A DNA stretch of 64,000 nt, from the NCBI GenBank assembly GCA_947243855.1, contig CAMXIK010000012.1:1-64000 (forward strand). Direction: 5' to 3'. Position numbers and translations under genes: made by a program. Below the pieces are notes generated by a model that was not told the DNA's origin, made no database searches, and worked only from the letters and a program-made list of their open reading frames with translations. Within the stretch, counting starts at the first letter, position 1. The number at the start of each line of letters is the position of its first letter. The stretch is from an uncultured Lachnospiraceae bacterium (lineage in GTDB: Bacteria; Bacillota; Clostridia; Lachnospirales; Lachnospiraceae). Positions 9,241 through 17,539 of the stretch are shown here, piece after piece.

Positions 9241-9813
9241 ATGAAACAATTTCTTATCCCCAAAGGCGCTTACGGCTATGTAAAAAACAGAAAAAGATAC
9301 ACGGCTTGTCGAACCGTGTTTTTCTTTTTGCTCTGTATCGGTATATACGTCATAGGAATTGTGAGGACCGGCTCCAACAAGAACCTCCTCACAATTGCGG
9401 CCGTTTTGGGCTGTCTTCCAGCCTGCAAGAGCGCGGTGAACTTCATTATTTTTATGAAAGCGCGGGGCTGTAGCGAGACGCTGCACCAAAAGCTTACCGC
9501 CTATGACGAAAAACTGGAAACCTTTTACGATCTTTACTTTACCTCCTATCAGAAGAATTTTCCCATAAGCCATATGGCTTTAAAGGGCGGTATGCTCTGC
9601 GGCATCACGGAAACCCCTGCCTGCGACTGTAACGAGGCGAAAAAACATTTGGAGCAGATGCTAATGCAGGAAGGCATTAAGAATGTGGTGGTTAATCTCT
9701 TTTCTGAGGAGGATTCATACATTGACCGACTAAGTCGGTTAGTGGAAATGGATGAGAACCCCCATAAAAACAAGGAGGACATTGTGAATCTGCTGTATGC
9801 AGTTTCTCTCTAA
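9241..9813 (+). CDS. Small membrane protein of unknown function
   Basis: 190 residues, not recognised as a named family. Two hydrophobic segments at about 25-43 and 50-70 are followed by a soluble C-terminal domain of about 115 residues (helical, with a C-D-C cluster in TPACDCNEAKK). The frame stays open upstream to 9043, but the promoter at 9166-9194 would exclude that start. Topology prediction suggests a cytosolic C-terminal domain. The reading frame contains an operator-like palindrome at 9722-9741 that resembles one inside ylbJ. The next gene begins six bases later. Confidence 0.72.
   Translation: MKQFLIPKGAYGYVKNRKRYTACRTVFFFLLCIGIYVIGIVRTGSNKNLLTIAAVLGCLPACKSAVNFIIFMKARGCSETLHQKLTAYDEKLETFYDLYFTSYQKNFPISHMALKGGMLCGITETPACDCNEAKKHLEQMLMQEGIKNVVVNLFSEEDSYIDRLSRLVEMDENPHKNKEDIVNLLYAVSL
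9722..9741. repeat. Operator-like palindrome inside the small membrane protein gene
   Basis: GACCGAC-TAA-GTCGGTT at 9724-9740 matches the ylbJ palindrome (GACCGACYAAGTCGGTY) at 15 of 17 positions and lies in coding sequence. Confidence 0.6.
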
Positions 9814-9818
9814 GCGCC

Positions 9819-10850
9819 ATGTTTCAGACAACGATCACACCAAAAGAGGAAGGACAGCGCTTTGACAAATATCTGCACCGGCTTTTGCCAAACGCGGGAA
9901 GCGCCTTCCTTTACAAAATGCTTCGCAAAAAGAATATTACCTTAAACGATCGGAAAGCGGACGGCAGCGAGAAAATTACCGTGGGAGACTGCGTAAAAAT
10001 CTTCTTCGCGCAGGAGACGCTTTCTAAATTTATGGGAAAAAGCACAGACAAGCCGGCCAGTACCGTTTCAGAATATCACATGGCTTACGGTCAACTGCAG
10101 GATATTCAGATTATTTATGAAAACGAACATATCCTGATTGCGGATAAACCCGCCGGTATTTTATCCCAGAAAGCAGATCAAACAGACAGCTCCCTCAACG
10201 AATGGCTGATTGGTTATTTGCTCGAAACGGGCGGAATATCCGAAGAAGATTTGTCCTTTTACAAACCTTCCGTGTGTAACCGTCTCGACCGCAATACCAG
10301 CGGCATTGTGTTGTGCGCCAAAACGCTTAAGGGCGCGCAGATGCTCGGTGAACTTTTAAAAGAACGGACCCTTCATAAATATTATCAGCTTTATGCGAAA
10401 GGCCGCATAGAGGAAGAGGCGTTGCTCGAAGGATATCTGCATAAGGATGAGAAGAGAAACAAGGTATGGATAGAACCTCTTCCGACGCTTTCTGATCAAG
10501 TAAACGCCTTGAAAGCGGCTGAAAAGGACAATTCCTTGATTCATACACGGTACAAACCGCTCAGAATCGAACAGGATAAAACGCTCTTGGAAGTGGAGCT
10601 GATAACCGGGAAGTCCCATCAAATCAGAGCGCATTTGGCCAGCGTTGGACACCCGCTGCTTGGCGATTACAAGTATGGAGACAGGACGTGGAATGAAATA
10701 TATCGTCAAAAATATGGGCTGAAATCACAGCTCCTCCATGCCTATAAGGTGGAATTTCCGCCGCTTGACACGCCCTTTGAGGACTTGAGCGGGCGCACCT
10801 TTTTCTGTAAGCTGCCGGAGATTTTCGGACGTGTTTCAACCCCAGTCTGA
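9819..10850 (+). CDS. RluA family pseudouridine synthase
   Basis: Predicted to isomerise uridine to pseudouridine in rRNA or tRNA; the target base is not deducible. An N-terminal S4-like RNA-binding segment (RFDKYLHRLLP... RKKNITLN) precedes the catalytic domain. The signature NRLDRNTSGIV near residues 152-162 holds the catalytic Asp, and ELITGKSHQIRAHL is the second conserved block. At 343 residues it is normal for RluC/RluD types. It is one of two RluA-family genes in the window; the other (45717-46625) is the canonical partner of lspA. Confidence 0.9.
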   Translation: MFQTTITPKEEGQRFDKYLHRLLPNAGSAFLYKMLRKKNITLNDRKADGSEKITVGDCVKIFFAQETLSKFMGKSTDKPASTVSEYHMAYGQLQDIQIIYENEHILIADKPAGILSQKADQTDSSLNEWLIGYLLETGGISEEDLSFYKPSVCNRLDRNTSGIVLCAKTLKGAQMLGELLKERTLHKYYQLYAKGRIEEEALLEGYLHKDEKRNKVWIEPLPTLSDQVNALKAAEKDNSLIHTRYKPLRIEQDKTLLEVELITGKSHQIRAHLASVGHPLLGDYKYGDRTWNEIYRQKYGLKSQLLHAYKVEFPPLDTPFEDLSGRTFFCKLPEIFGRVSTPV

Positions 10851-10867
10851 AATAAGATGGTTGAATT

Positions 10868-10881
10868 AGAACGTTTGTTCT
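10868..10881. promoter_or_regulatory. Candidate LexA (SOS) box upstream of recU
   Basis: The 14-mer AGAACGTTTGTTCT has the exact GAAC-N4-GTTC core of Firmicutes LexA boxes and abuts the -35 element of the recU promoter. About one such core is expected by chance in 64 kb, so the position is the main argument. Confidence 0.5.
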
Positions 10882-10909
10882 TGCTAATTTTCTGCTGCGG
10901 GAGTATACT
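10881..10909 (+). promoter_or_regulatory. Candidate sigma-A promoter of recU
   Basis: TTGCTA at 10881-10886, a 17-base spacer, and TATACT at 10904-10909, 33 bases before the chosen ATG. Confidence 0.65.
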
Positions 10910-10941
10910 TGTGTAAAAAGCACTTTGCAACGAGGACTGCG

Positions 10942-11478
10942 ATGGCAACATGGAACTCCCGCGGACTACGCGGCTCCACTTTGGAGGATTTGATTAACCG
11001 TACAAATGAGAAATATCTGGAACACGGGCTTGCGCTGATCCAGAAGATACCGACGCCCATTACCCCCATCAATATTGACAAGGAGAGCCGTCATATTACG
11101 CTGGCTTACTTTGACCAGAAGAGCACGGTGGATTATATCGGCGCGGTACAGGGCATCCCCGTCTGTTTTGATGCCAAGGAATGTGCGGCGGACACCTTTT
11201 CCCTGCAGAATATCCACGAGCATCAGGTGGAGTTTATGGGACAGTTTGAGAAGCAGAAAGGAGTCGCCTTCTTCCTGATCTATTACTCCCATAAGGATAT
11301 CTTTTATTATCTTCCCTATGAAATGCTGCGGTTTTTCTGGGATCGGGCAAGGGAAGGCGGCCGCAAGAGCTTCCGGTATGACGAGCTGAATCCCGAATAT
11401 GTACTGCCAAAGAAACACGGGATTCTGGTTCCCTATCTGGATATGATTCAGAAAGATCTGGAAGACCGGGTGGAGTGA
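10942..11478 (+). CDS. recU: Holliday junction resolvase RecU
   Basis: Structure-specific endonuclease of the PD-(D/E)XK fold that resolves recombination intermediates in Firmicutes. The conserved N-terminus MATWNSRGLRGSTLEDLIN and the catalytic stretch STVDYIGAVQGIPVCFDAKE (Asp and the Asp/Glu-x-Lys motif) are present, as is the C-terminal KKHGILVPYLD block. The start at 10942 gives 178 residues and a CGAGGA site upstream; a longer in-frame start at 10909 lies at the edge of the promoter -10 and is rejected. A LexA-box-like palindrome touches the promoter, suggesting SOS control. Confidence 0.92.
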   Translation: MATWNSRGLRGSTLEDLINRTNEKYLEHGLALIQKIPTPITPINIDKESRHITLAYFDQKSTVDYIGAVQGIPVCFDAKECAADTFSLQNIHEHQVEFMGQFEKQKGVAFFLIYYSHKDIFYYLPYEMLRFFWDRAREGGRKSFRYDELNPEYVLPKKHGILVPYLDMIQKDLEDRVE

Positions 11479-11481
11479 GGA

Positions 11482-11510
11482 TTGACAAACATCCCAAAGT
11501 GGGGTATAGT
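11482..11510 (+). promoter_or_regulatory. Consensus sigma-A promoter of the histidine operon
   Basis: TTGACA at 11482-11487, a 17-base spacer, and TATAGT at 11505-11510. Transcription would start near 11517, leaving a leader of about 130 bases before hisZ. I looked for T-box landmarks (specifier loop, TGGNACCGCG-type antiterminator) and a His-rich leader peptide and found neither. Confidence 0.75.
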
Positions 11511-11646
11511 GTACTGAGCTTTTATTTAGTAGCGAATTAGCACTTTAACTTGATAAAGTATTTGGAATGACGCATGCTAAGTTGACAGCTTTGAAACACT
11601 CTGATCCGAAAACATTTGAAACAGACATAGAAAGGCATAGACATTT

Positions 11647-12756
11647 ATGAGCAAAAAACTGGTACATACACCGGAGGGTGTGCGTGATATTTACGGTGAC
11701 GAAAAGGCGAAGAAAACCATTGTGGAACGTTTGCTGCATGAAAAGATAACCGCTTACGGCTATCGGGACATCCAAACGCCAACCTTTGAATTTTTCGACG
11801 TGTTTTCCAAGGAAGTAGGGACAACGCCCTCCAAGGAGTTGTATAAATTCTTCGACAAAGAGGGGAATACGCTCGTTCTGCGGCCGGACTTTACGCCCTC
11901 GATCGCCAGATGCGCAGCAAAATACTTTATGGATGAGGATGTGCCCATCCGTTTCTGCTATCAAGGAAACACCTTCACCAACACTTCCAATTTACAGGGA
12001 AAATTGAAGGAAGTAACCCAGATGGGAGCGGAATTGATCGGGGACGGCTCCGTACAGGCTGACGCAGAAATGATCGCCATGACCATTGAGGCTCTTTATC
12101 ACGCAGGGCTTTCAGATTTTCAAATCAGTGTCGGCAACTTGGAATATTTTAAGGGTATCTGTGCCGAGGCCGGACTTGACGAAGAGACGGAGCTGGAGCT
12201 TCGGGAATGTATTTCCGGCAAGAATTATTTTGGCGCGGAGGAGCTTCTTGAGAGGACTCACGTGGGGCGGAAGGATAAGGAGCTTCTGCTCAAGGTAAGC
12301 GACTTATTCGGCGGCGTCCAGATTTTGGAGGAGGCGAAGAACGCGGCGGGGAACAAGCGTTCCAAGCAGGCTGTTGAACGGCTGGCTCAGGTTTATAATG
12401 TGCTCTGCGATTACGGGGTGGAAAAATATGTTTCCTTTGACCTTGGGATGCTCAGCAAGTATAATTACTATACAGGTATTATTTTCAAGGGCTACACCTA
12501 CGGAGTCGGCGACGCTATTGTGAAGGGCGGGCGTTACGACGGCCTTCTTACCCGTTTCGGAAAAGAAGCGGCCGCGATCGGATTTGTGATTGTGGTGGAC
12601 GATCTTCTGGCGGCGATGGGACGGCAGGATGTGATCATATCTGGTATTGAAATTCCCGTAAAGCTGTATTATACGGAACACAACTTTAAAGAGAAGCTGC
12701 AAGAGGCCAAACGTCTGCGCTCGGCGGGAAAGAAGGTGGAGCTGTTACATGAGTGA
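11647..12756 (+). CDS. hisZ: ATP phosphoribosyltransferase regulatory subunit HisZ
   Basis: Histidyl-tRNA-synthetase-like protein without synthetase activity that combines with short-form HisG to make the first histidine enzyme. Class II synthetase motifs remain: TPEGVRDI at the N-terminus, RPDFTPSIARCAA near residue 79, and AAIGFVIVVDDLL near 310. At 369 residues it is slightly shorter than typical HisZ. It overlaps hisG by eight bases. The short-form HisG next door requires exactly this partner. Confidence 0.93.
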   Translation: MSKKLVHTPEGVRDIYGDEKAKKTIVERLLHEKITAYGYRDIQTPTFEFFDVFSKEVGTTPSKELYKFFDKEGNTLVLRPDFTPSIARCAAKYFMDEDVPIRFCYQGNTFTNTSNLQGKLKEVTQMGAELIGDGSVQADAEMIAMTIEALYHAGLSDFQISVGNLEYFKGICAEAGLDEETELELRECISGKNYFGAEELLERTHVGRKDKELLLKVSDLFGGVQILEEAKNAAGNKRSKQAVERLAQVYNVLCDYGVEKYVSFDLGMLSKYNYYTGIIFKGYTYGVGDAIVKGGRYDGLLTRFGKEAAAIGFVIVVDDLLAAMGRQDVIISGIEIPVKLYYTEHNFKEKLQEAKRLRSAGKKVELLHE

Positions 12757-13396
12757 ACAAAAATATCTGACATTTGCCCTTGGCAAGGGGCGGCTTGCCA
12801 ATAAAACCATGGATCTTTTTGAGAAAATCGGCATTACCTGCGAGGAAATGAAGGATAAGGATTCCCGCAAGCTGATCTTTGTCAATGAAGAGCTGAAATT
12901 AAGATTTTTCCTTGCAAAAGGGCCAGACGTGCCCACCTATGTGGAGTATGGGGCGGCGGATATCGGCGTCGTCGGCAAAGACACGATCATGGAAGAAAAC
13001 AGGCGGGTATACGAAGTGCTCGATCTCGGCTACGGCAAATGCCGGATGTGCGTCTGCGGGCCAAGAAGTGCAGAGGAGCTTTTAAAGCACCATGAGCTGA
13101 TTCGCGTGGCCAGCAAATACCCGAACATTGCCAAGGATTATTTCTATAACAAGAAGCATCAGACGGTGGATATCATCAAACTAAACGGCTCCGTAGAGCT
13201 TGGCCCCATCGTGAAACTGGCCGACGTGATTGTGGATATCGTGGAAACCGGCTCGACCTTAAAAGAAAACGGTCTCGAAGTGTTGGAGGAAATCTGTCCG
13301 CTGTCCGCGCGGATGATCGTCAATCAGGTCAGTATGCAGATGGAGCCGGAGCGGATTAAGAAGCTGATCATGGAGCTTCGCAGTCATCTAAACTGA
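12749..13396 (+). CDS. hisG: ATP phosphoribosyltransferase HisG, short form
   Basis: Catalyses ATP + PRPP to phosphoribosyl-ATP, the committed step of histidine synthesis. Landmarks are the N-terminal FALGKGRLANKTMDLF and the PRPP-binding segment DIVETGSTLKENGL near residue 165. At 215 residues it lacks the C-terminal ACT-like regulatory domain of long HisG, consistent with dependence on HisZ. Start overlaps the end of hisZ. Confidence 0.95.
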   Translation: MSEQKYLTFALGKGRLANKTMDLFEKIGITCEEMKDKDSRKLIFVNEELKLRFFLAKGPDVPTYVEYGAADIGVVGKDTIMEENRRVYEVLDLGYGKCRMCVCGPRSAEELLKHHELIRVASKYPNIAKDYFYNKKHQTVDIIKLNGSVELGPIVKLADVIVDIVETGSTLKENGLEVLEEICPLSARMIVNQVSMQMEPERIKKLIMELRSHLN

Positions 13397-13450
13397 GAGC
13401 GGGTCTAAGGACGCTTTTCCTAAATTGTGTAAACAGGGAGAACAACAGAC

Positions 13451-14224
13451 ATGGAAAATGAAAAGAAGGGTTTTAGCATGAAAGAATGGAAGGGAATTGT
13501 CATTGCACTGATCGCCGGCGTCTGCGCGATTGTCAGCGTATCTATTTTTACGGGAAATCTTGTGGATTACAAGAAGACATCCGGAAGCGGCGGACTTACC
13601 GCTACCGGCTCGGCTAACTGTGATTTTGAGGCCGACCTGATCGTCTGGCGCGGCAGCTTTTCGAGCGAGGGAATCACGGCCCAATCGGCTTACCGCACCA
13701 TCAAGAAGGACGCCGACCAGATTCGGGAATATCTCGTAGAAAACGGCGTATCGGAAGAGGAAATGGTGTTCAGCTCCGTTACGATCAATGAACGCTGGGA
13801 GTCGGAGTACAATGACGAGGGCGACAGAATCCGGGAGTATCTAGCCGGTTACAGTCTCTATCAGGATGTTTCCATTACTTCCTCAGATATCGATAAGATC
13901 GAAGGGATTTCCAGAGATATCTCCGGTCTGATTGAATCAGGCGTGCAGTTTGCATCAGATGAACCGGAATACTACTATACCAAACTGGACGAACTGAAAT
14001 TACAGTTGATCGAGGAAGCGACCAAGAACGCCAAAGACCGGATTGACCTGATGGCGCAAGGCACTGGCGCCGCCATAGGGGAATTGTTAAACGCCAATCT
14101 GGGGGTATTCCAGATCACTGCCCAGAACAGCAACACGGAGTACAGCTACGGCGGTTATTTTGACACTTCTTCCCGCAAAAAAACTGCCTCCATTACGGTA
14201 AAACTGAACTATGCGGTGAATTGA
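13451..14224 (+). CDS. SIMPL domain-containing membrane-anchored protein
   Basis: 257 residues. One N-terminal membrane segment (residues about 14-36, GIVIALIAGVCAIVSVSIF) is followed by an extracellular SIMPL/DUF541 domain, recognisable by GLTATGSANCDFEADLIVW, the VSEEEMVFSSVTINERWE region and a TASITVKLNYAV end. SIMPL proteins have no settled biochemical role. It sits inside the his operon between hisG and hisD, 54 bases after hisG, and its stop is followed within bases by the hisD ribosome-binding site; nothing in the sequence explains a role in histidine synthesis. Confidence 0.82.
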   Translation: MENEKKGFSMKEWKGIVIALIAGVCAIVSVSIFTGNLVDYKKTSGSGGLTATGSANCDFEADLIVWRGSFSSEGITAQSAYRTIKKDADQIREYLVENGVSEEEMVFSSVTINERWESEYNDEGDRIREYLAGYSLYQDVSITSSDIDKIEGISRDISGLIESGVQFASDEPEYYYTKLDELKLQLIEEATKNAKDRIDLMAQGTGAAIGELLNANLGVFQITAQNSNTEYSYGGYFDTSSRKKTASITVKLNYAVN

Positions 14225-14235
14225 GGAGGAAAATG

Positions 14236-15525
14236 ATGCAGACGGTTCAACTGACAAAAGATTCCCAAAAAGGCATTCTTGACGATCTTTTAAAGAGAAG
14301 CCCTAACAATTACGGACAATATGAATCCGTGGTGGCGGATATCATTGCCAACGTGCGCGAAAAGGGTGATGAGGCCGTATTTGACTACACCAAACAATTT
14401 GACAAATGGGATATTCATGCCGAAAATATTCGTGTGACCGAAGCGGAAATTGAGGAGGCGTTCGGGCAGGCGGAGGACGCTTTTGTGGCCGTGATGAAAA
14501 AATCGGCCGCCAATATTGAGGATTTTCACAAAAAACAGCTTCGCAATAGCTGGATTGACACAAAGCCGGACGGTTCCATTTTAGGACAGCGCATTCTGCC
14601 CATCGCCGTCTCCGGCGTCTATGTGCCCGGCGGCAAAGCAGCCTACCCCAGCAGCGTGCTAATGAACGTGATTCCCGCCAAAGTGGCAGGCGTGGAGCGG
14701 ATTGTGATGACGACTCCTGCGGGAGCGGACGGCAAAGTCAATCCGGGCACGCTGGTGGCCGCAAAAATTGCGGGCGTGGACGAAATTTATAAAGTCGGAG
14801 GCGCGCAGGCGATCGCAGCCATGGCCTTCGGCACGGAGAGCATCCCCAAGGTGGATAAGATTACTGGACCGGGCAATATTTTTGTGGCGCTGGCAAAGAA
14901 AGCCTGTTTTGGCTATGTCAGCATTGATTCCATTGCAGGTCCCAGCGAAATCCTTGTAATCGCCGACGATACGGCTAATCCCCGCTATGTGGCGGCGGAT
15001 ATGCTTTCCCAGGCGGAACACGATCCGCTTGCCAGCGCGATTCTGATTACCACCAGCGAAACGCTCGCCGATCAGGTGGCCGCACAGATCGAGGGCTTTT
15101 TAAAAGAGCTGTCCCGGGCGGAGATTATTCGGGAATCACTGGACAATTACGGGTATATTCTGCTTGCGGATTCCATGGACAGCGCGATTGACGCGGCAAA
15201 CGCCATCGCCTCGGAGCACGTGGAAATTCTGACCAAGGACCCCTATCAGGTGATGACGAAAATACGAAATGCAGGAGCGATCTTCCTCGGAGAATATTCC
15301 TCGGAACCCTTGGGAGACTATTTTGCGGGACCTAACCACATCCTGCCCACAAACGGCACGGCGCGGTTTTTCTCGCCCCTGAATGTGGACGATTTTATGA
15401 AGAAAACGAGCCTGATATCCTATTCCAAGGAAGCGCTCGAGCAGGTGCACAAGGATATCGAGCTGTTTGCCGAGAAAGAGGGCTTGACGGCTCACGCCAA
15501 TTCCATACGGGTAAGATTTGAGTAG
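14236..15525 (+). CDS. hisD: Histidinol dehydrogenase HisD
   Basis: Zinc enzyme that oxidises L-histidinol to L-histidine in two NAD steps. Conserved blocks seen: VPGGKAAYPSSVLMN, GPGNIFVALAKK, GPSEILVIADD, ASEHVEILT and the C-terminal GPNHILPTNGTARF. The start at 14236 is chosen because GAGGAGG at 14223-14229 lies six bases upstream; it gives 429 residues. An in-frame TTG overlapping the previous stop is less likely. It overlaps the upstream end of the next open frame but hisB proper begins 22 bases after the stop. Confidence 0.95.
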   Translation: MQTVQLTKDSQKGILDDLLKRSPNNYGQYESVVADIIANVREKGDEAVFDYTKQFDKWDIHAENIRVTEAEIEEAFGQAEDAFVAVMKKSAANIEDFHKKQLRNSWIDTKPDGSILGQRILPIAVSGVYVPGGKAAYPSSVLMNVIPAKVAGVERIVMTTPAGADGKVNPGTLVAAKIAGVDEIYKVGGAQAIAAMAFGTESIPKVDKITGPGNIFVALAKKACFGYVSIDSIAGPSEILVIADDTANPRYVAADMLSQAEHDPLASAILITTSETLADQVAAQIEGFLKELSRAEIIRESLDNYGYILLADSMDSAIDAANAIASEHVEILTKDPYQVMTKIRNAGAIFLGEYSSEPLGDYFAGPNHILPTNGTARFFSPLNVDDFMKKTSLISYSKEALEQVHKDIELFAEKEGLTAHANSIRVRFE

Positions 15526-15547
15526 GGCACATAATAAGGAGGGCAAA

Positions 15548-16138
15548 ATGCCAAGAACATCAACTGTAGAGCGCAGCACAAAGGAGACGCAAATCAAAGC
15601 CTCCCTGAATTTGGACGGTGCGGGAAAAAGCGAGATTTCCACTGGCATCGGCTTTTTGAATCATATGTTGGAAGGGTTCTCCAAACACGGTTTTTTCGAC
15701 TTGACTATAATGGTCAACGGAGATCTGGACGTGGACGGCCACCACACGACGGAGGATGCTGGCATTGTGCTTGGCACAGCAATCAAGGAGGCGTTAGGAG
15801 ATAAGGCCGGCATCAAACGCTACGGCTCTTTCATCCTGCCCATGGACGACGCGCTGTGCCTCTGCGCCATAGATCTGTGCGGAAGACCTTATTTTTCCTA
15901 TGACTGCGAGTTCCCCGTGGAGCGCGTTGGGGAGCTTGATACGGAGCTGATGCGGGAATTTTTCTATGCGGTCAGCTACAGCGCGGGCATGAACCTGCAC
16001 CTGAAAATGATAAACGGTTTCAATGCGCACCACATGGCGGAGGCAATGTTTAAAGCATTCGGCAAGGCGTTAGACGAGGCGTGCGCTTTTGATCCACGGG
16101 TAAAGGGCGTTTTAAGTACGAAAGGGGCGTTAGCGTGA
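15548..16138 (+). CDS. hisB: Imidazoleglycerol-phosphate dehydratase HisB
   Basis: Manganese enzyme of histidine synthesis that dehydrates imidazole glycerol phosphate. The paired histidine motifs are visible: GFLNHMLEGFSKHG, DGHHTTEDAGIVLG and NAHHMAEAMFKAFG. The start at 15548 follows AAGGAGGG and gives 196 residues, the standard monofunctional length. hisIE begins three bases after its stop. Confidence 0.95.
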   Translation: MPRTSTVERSTKETQIKASLNLDGAGKSEISTGIGFLNHMLEGFSKHGFFDLTIMVNGDLDVDGHHTTEDAGIVLGTAIKEALGDKAGIKRYGSFILPMDDALCLCAIDLCGRPYFSYDCEFPVERVGELDTELMREFFYAVSYSAGMNLHLKMINGFNAHHMAEAMFKAFGKALDEACAFDPRVKGVLSTKGALA

Positions 16139-16141
16139 GAT

Positions 16142-17425
16142 ATGGCATACAAAAAATTTATTCCTTGTATCTATCTATATAAAGGCGACGCGGTAAAGGG
16201 TTTTTCCGACAGCACGATCATTGATACGAACCCGGTGGCTCTGGCCCGGTTTTACAGCGACAACAATGCGGACGAACTGATTGTCTATGATATGTCCGAG
16301 GGCGACGCGGCCCACGAGGAGGCTCTCGATGTCATCAAATCCATTTGCAGCGAAGCGGAGATTCCCGTCATTGGCGCAGGCAATGTGAAGCGCATGGAGG
16401 ATATCAAGAAACTGCTCTATGCGGGATGTAAGAAGGCGGCTCTCAATTATTCGAAGCCCGGCAACATCGAGATCACGGCGGAAGTGTCCAAAAAATTCGG
16501 AAAAGACAAGATTGTGGCCTGTGTGACGGAAACAGAGAGCATTACGAGACACGAGGCGCTGATCGACGAATTTATCGGGGAAATCATTCTCGTGAAGGAA
16601 ACCTGCCTGAAAGAAGCGATCGCCGTTTCCCGGTTTCCCATGATTGCGTCGGTGCCGGAGGTTTCCCTTGACAAGATTCTGGAACTGCTGGGAAATGATA
16701 ATATCTGCGGTATTTCCGGCTACGCCATCAACGAAAACGCGAAAGAGCTTTTGGCGATCAAAGCGCTTTGCCAGAACAATGACATTACGGTAAATACGTT
16801 TGAACCGGCCATTCCATGGGAAGAATTTAAGTTAAACAGCGACGGCCATGTGACGGTGGTGGTGCAAGATTACAAGACCGACGAAGTGCTGATGGTAGCC
16901 TATATGAATGAGGAAGCCTACAATACCACCCTGAAAACAGGCAAAATGACCTACTACAGCAGAAGCCGCGAAGAATTGTGGGTAAAAGGAGAGACAAGCG
17001 GCCACTTCCAGTATGTAAAATCCCTGACGGCCGATTGCGACAAGGATACCATTCTGGCCAAGGTTTCCCAGATCGGCGCGGCCTGTCATACGGGCGCCCA
17101 TTCCTGCTTTTTCAACGAGATCATGGCGAAGGAATACGAGGAGACGAACCCGCTTAAAGTTTTTGAACAGGTGTTTGATGTAATCAAGGATAGAAAAATC
17201 CATCCGAAAGACGGCTCCTACACGAATTATCTGTTCGACAAGGGGATTGATAAAATCCTGAAAAAACTAGGTGAGGAAGCGACGGAAATTGTCATTGCCG
17301 CCAAGAATCCCAACGCCAACGAGATCAAATATGAGATTTCAGACTTTCTATACCATATGATGGTGCTGATGGCGGAAAAGAACATCACATGGGAAGAAAT
17401 CACTGCAGAACTGGCACAAAGATAG
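16142..17425 (+). CDS. hisIE: HisIE (PRA-CH / PRA-PH) fused to an N-terminal degenerate HisF-like barrel
   Basis: 427 residues in three parts. Residues about 1-215 align by eye with HisF/HisA: KKFIPCIYLYKGDAVKGF resembles the HisF N-terminus, then PVALARFY and ADELIVYDM. However, the first catalytic Asp position is Tyr11 and the second is Val128 or Thr129, so this barrel is probably inactive. Residues about 222-325 are phosphoribosyl-AMP cyclohydrolase (YYSRSREELWVKGETSGH, TADCDKDT and GAACHTGAHSCF). Residues about 328-427 are phosphoribosyl-ATP pyrophosphatase (GSYTNYLFDKGIDKIL, KKLGEEATEIVIAAKN). The C-terminal parts run steps 2 and 3 of histidine synthesis. It ends the operon before a strong terminator. 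hisC, hisH and intact hisA/hisF are not in the window. Confidence 0.9.
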   Translation: MAYKKFIPCIYLYKGDAVKGFSDSTIIDTNPVALARFYSDNNADELIVYDMSEGDAAHEEALDVIKSICSEAEIPVIGAGNVKRMEDIKKLLYAGCKKAALNYSKPGNIEITAEVSKKFGKDKIVACVTETESITRHEALIDEFIGEIILVKETCLKEAIAVSRFPMIASVPEVSLDKILELLGNDNICGISGYAINENAKELLAIKALCQNNDITVNTFEPAIPWEEFKLNSDGHVTVVVQDYKTDEVLMVAYMNEEAYNTTLKTGKMTYYSRSREELWVKGETSGHFQYVKSLTADCDKDTILAKVSQIGAACHTGAHSCFFNEIMAKEYEETNPLKVFEQVFDVIKDRKIHPKDGSYTNYLFDKGIDKILKKLGEEATEIVIAAKNPNANEIKYEISDFLYHMMVLMAEKNITWEEITAELAQR

Positions 17426-17426
17426 A

Positions 17427-17457
17427 AGAACGCACCCCGCGGGGGCGTTCTTTTTTT
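17427..17457 (+). terminator. Rho-independent terminator of the his operon
   Basis: GAACGC plus CCCCGCGGGG plus GCGTTC forms a GC-rich hairpin directly after the hisIE stop and is followed by seven T. Confidence 0.9.
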
Positions 17458-17539
17458 ATGCGCTTTTGCATAAAATGCAGTGATAAAAAAAGTCTTTTTT
17501 GGCCCGGATGCGCAGGACATAGCATAGAAAGGATATAAA

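Noticed and set aside
10931..10940. CGAGGACTGC before recU, identical to one hairpin arm of the two-hairpin repeat.
   Set aside because: No complementary arm or second hairpin is nearby; it is more simply the ribosome-binding region.
11511..11646. Long leader of the his operon as a possible T-box or attenuator.
   Set aside because: No specifier stem, T-box sequence, His codon run or terminator hairpin was found.
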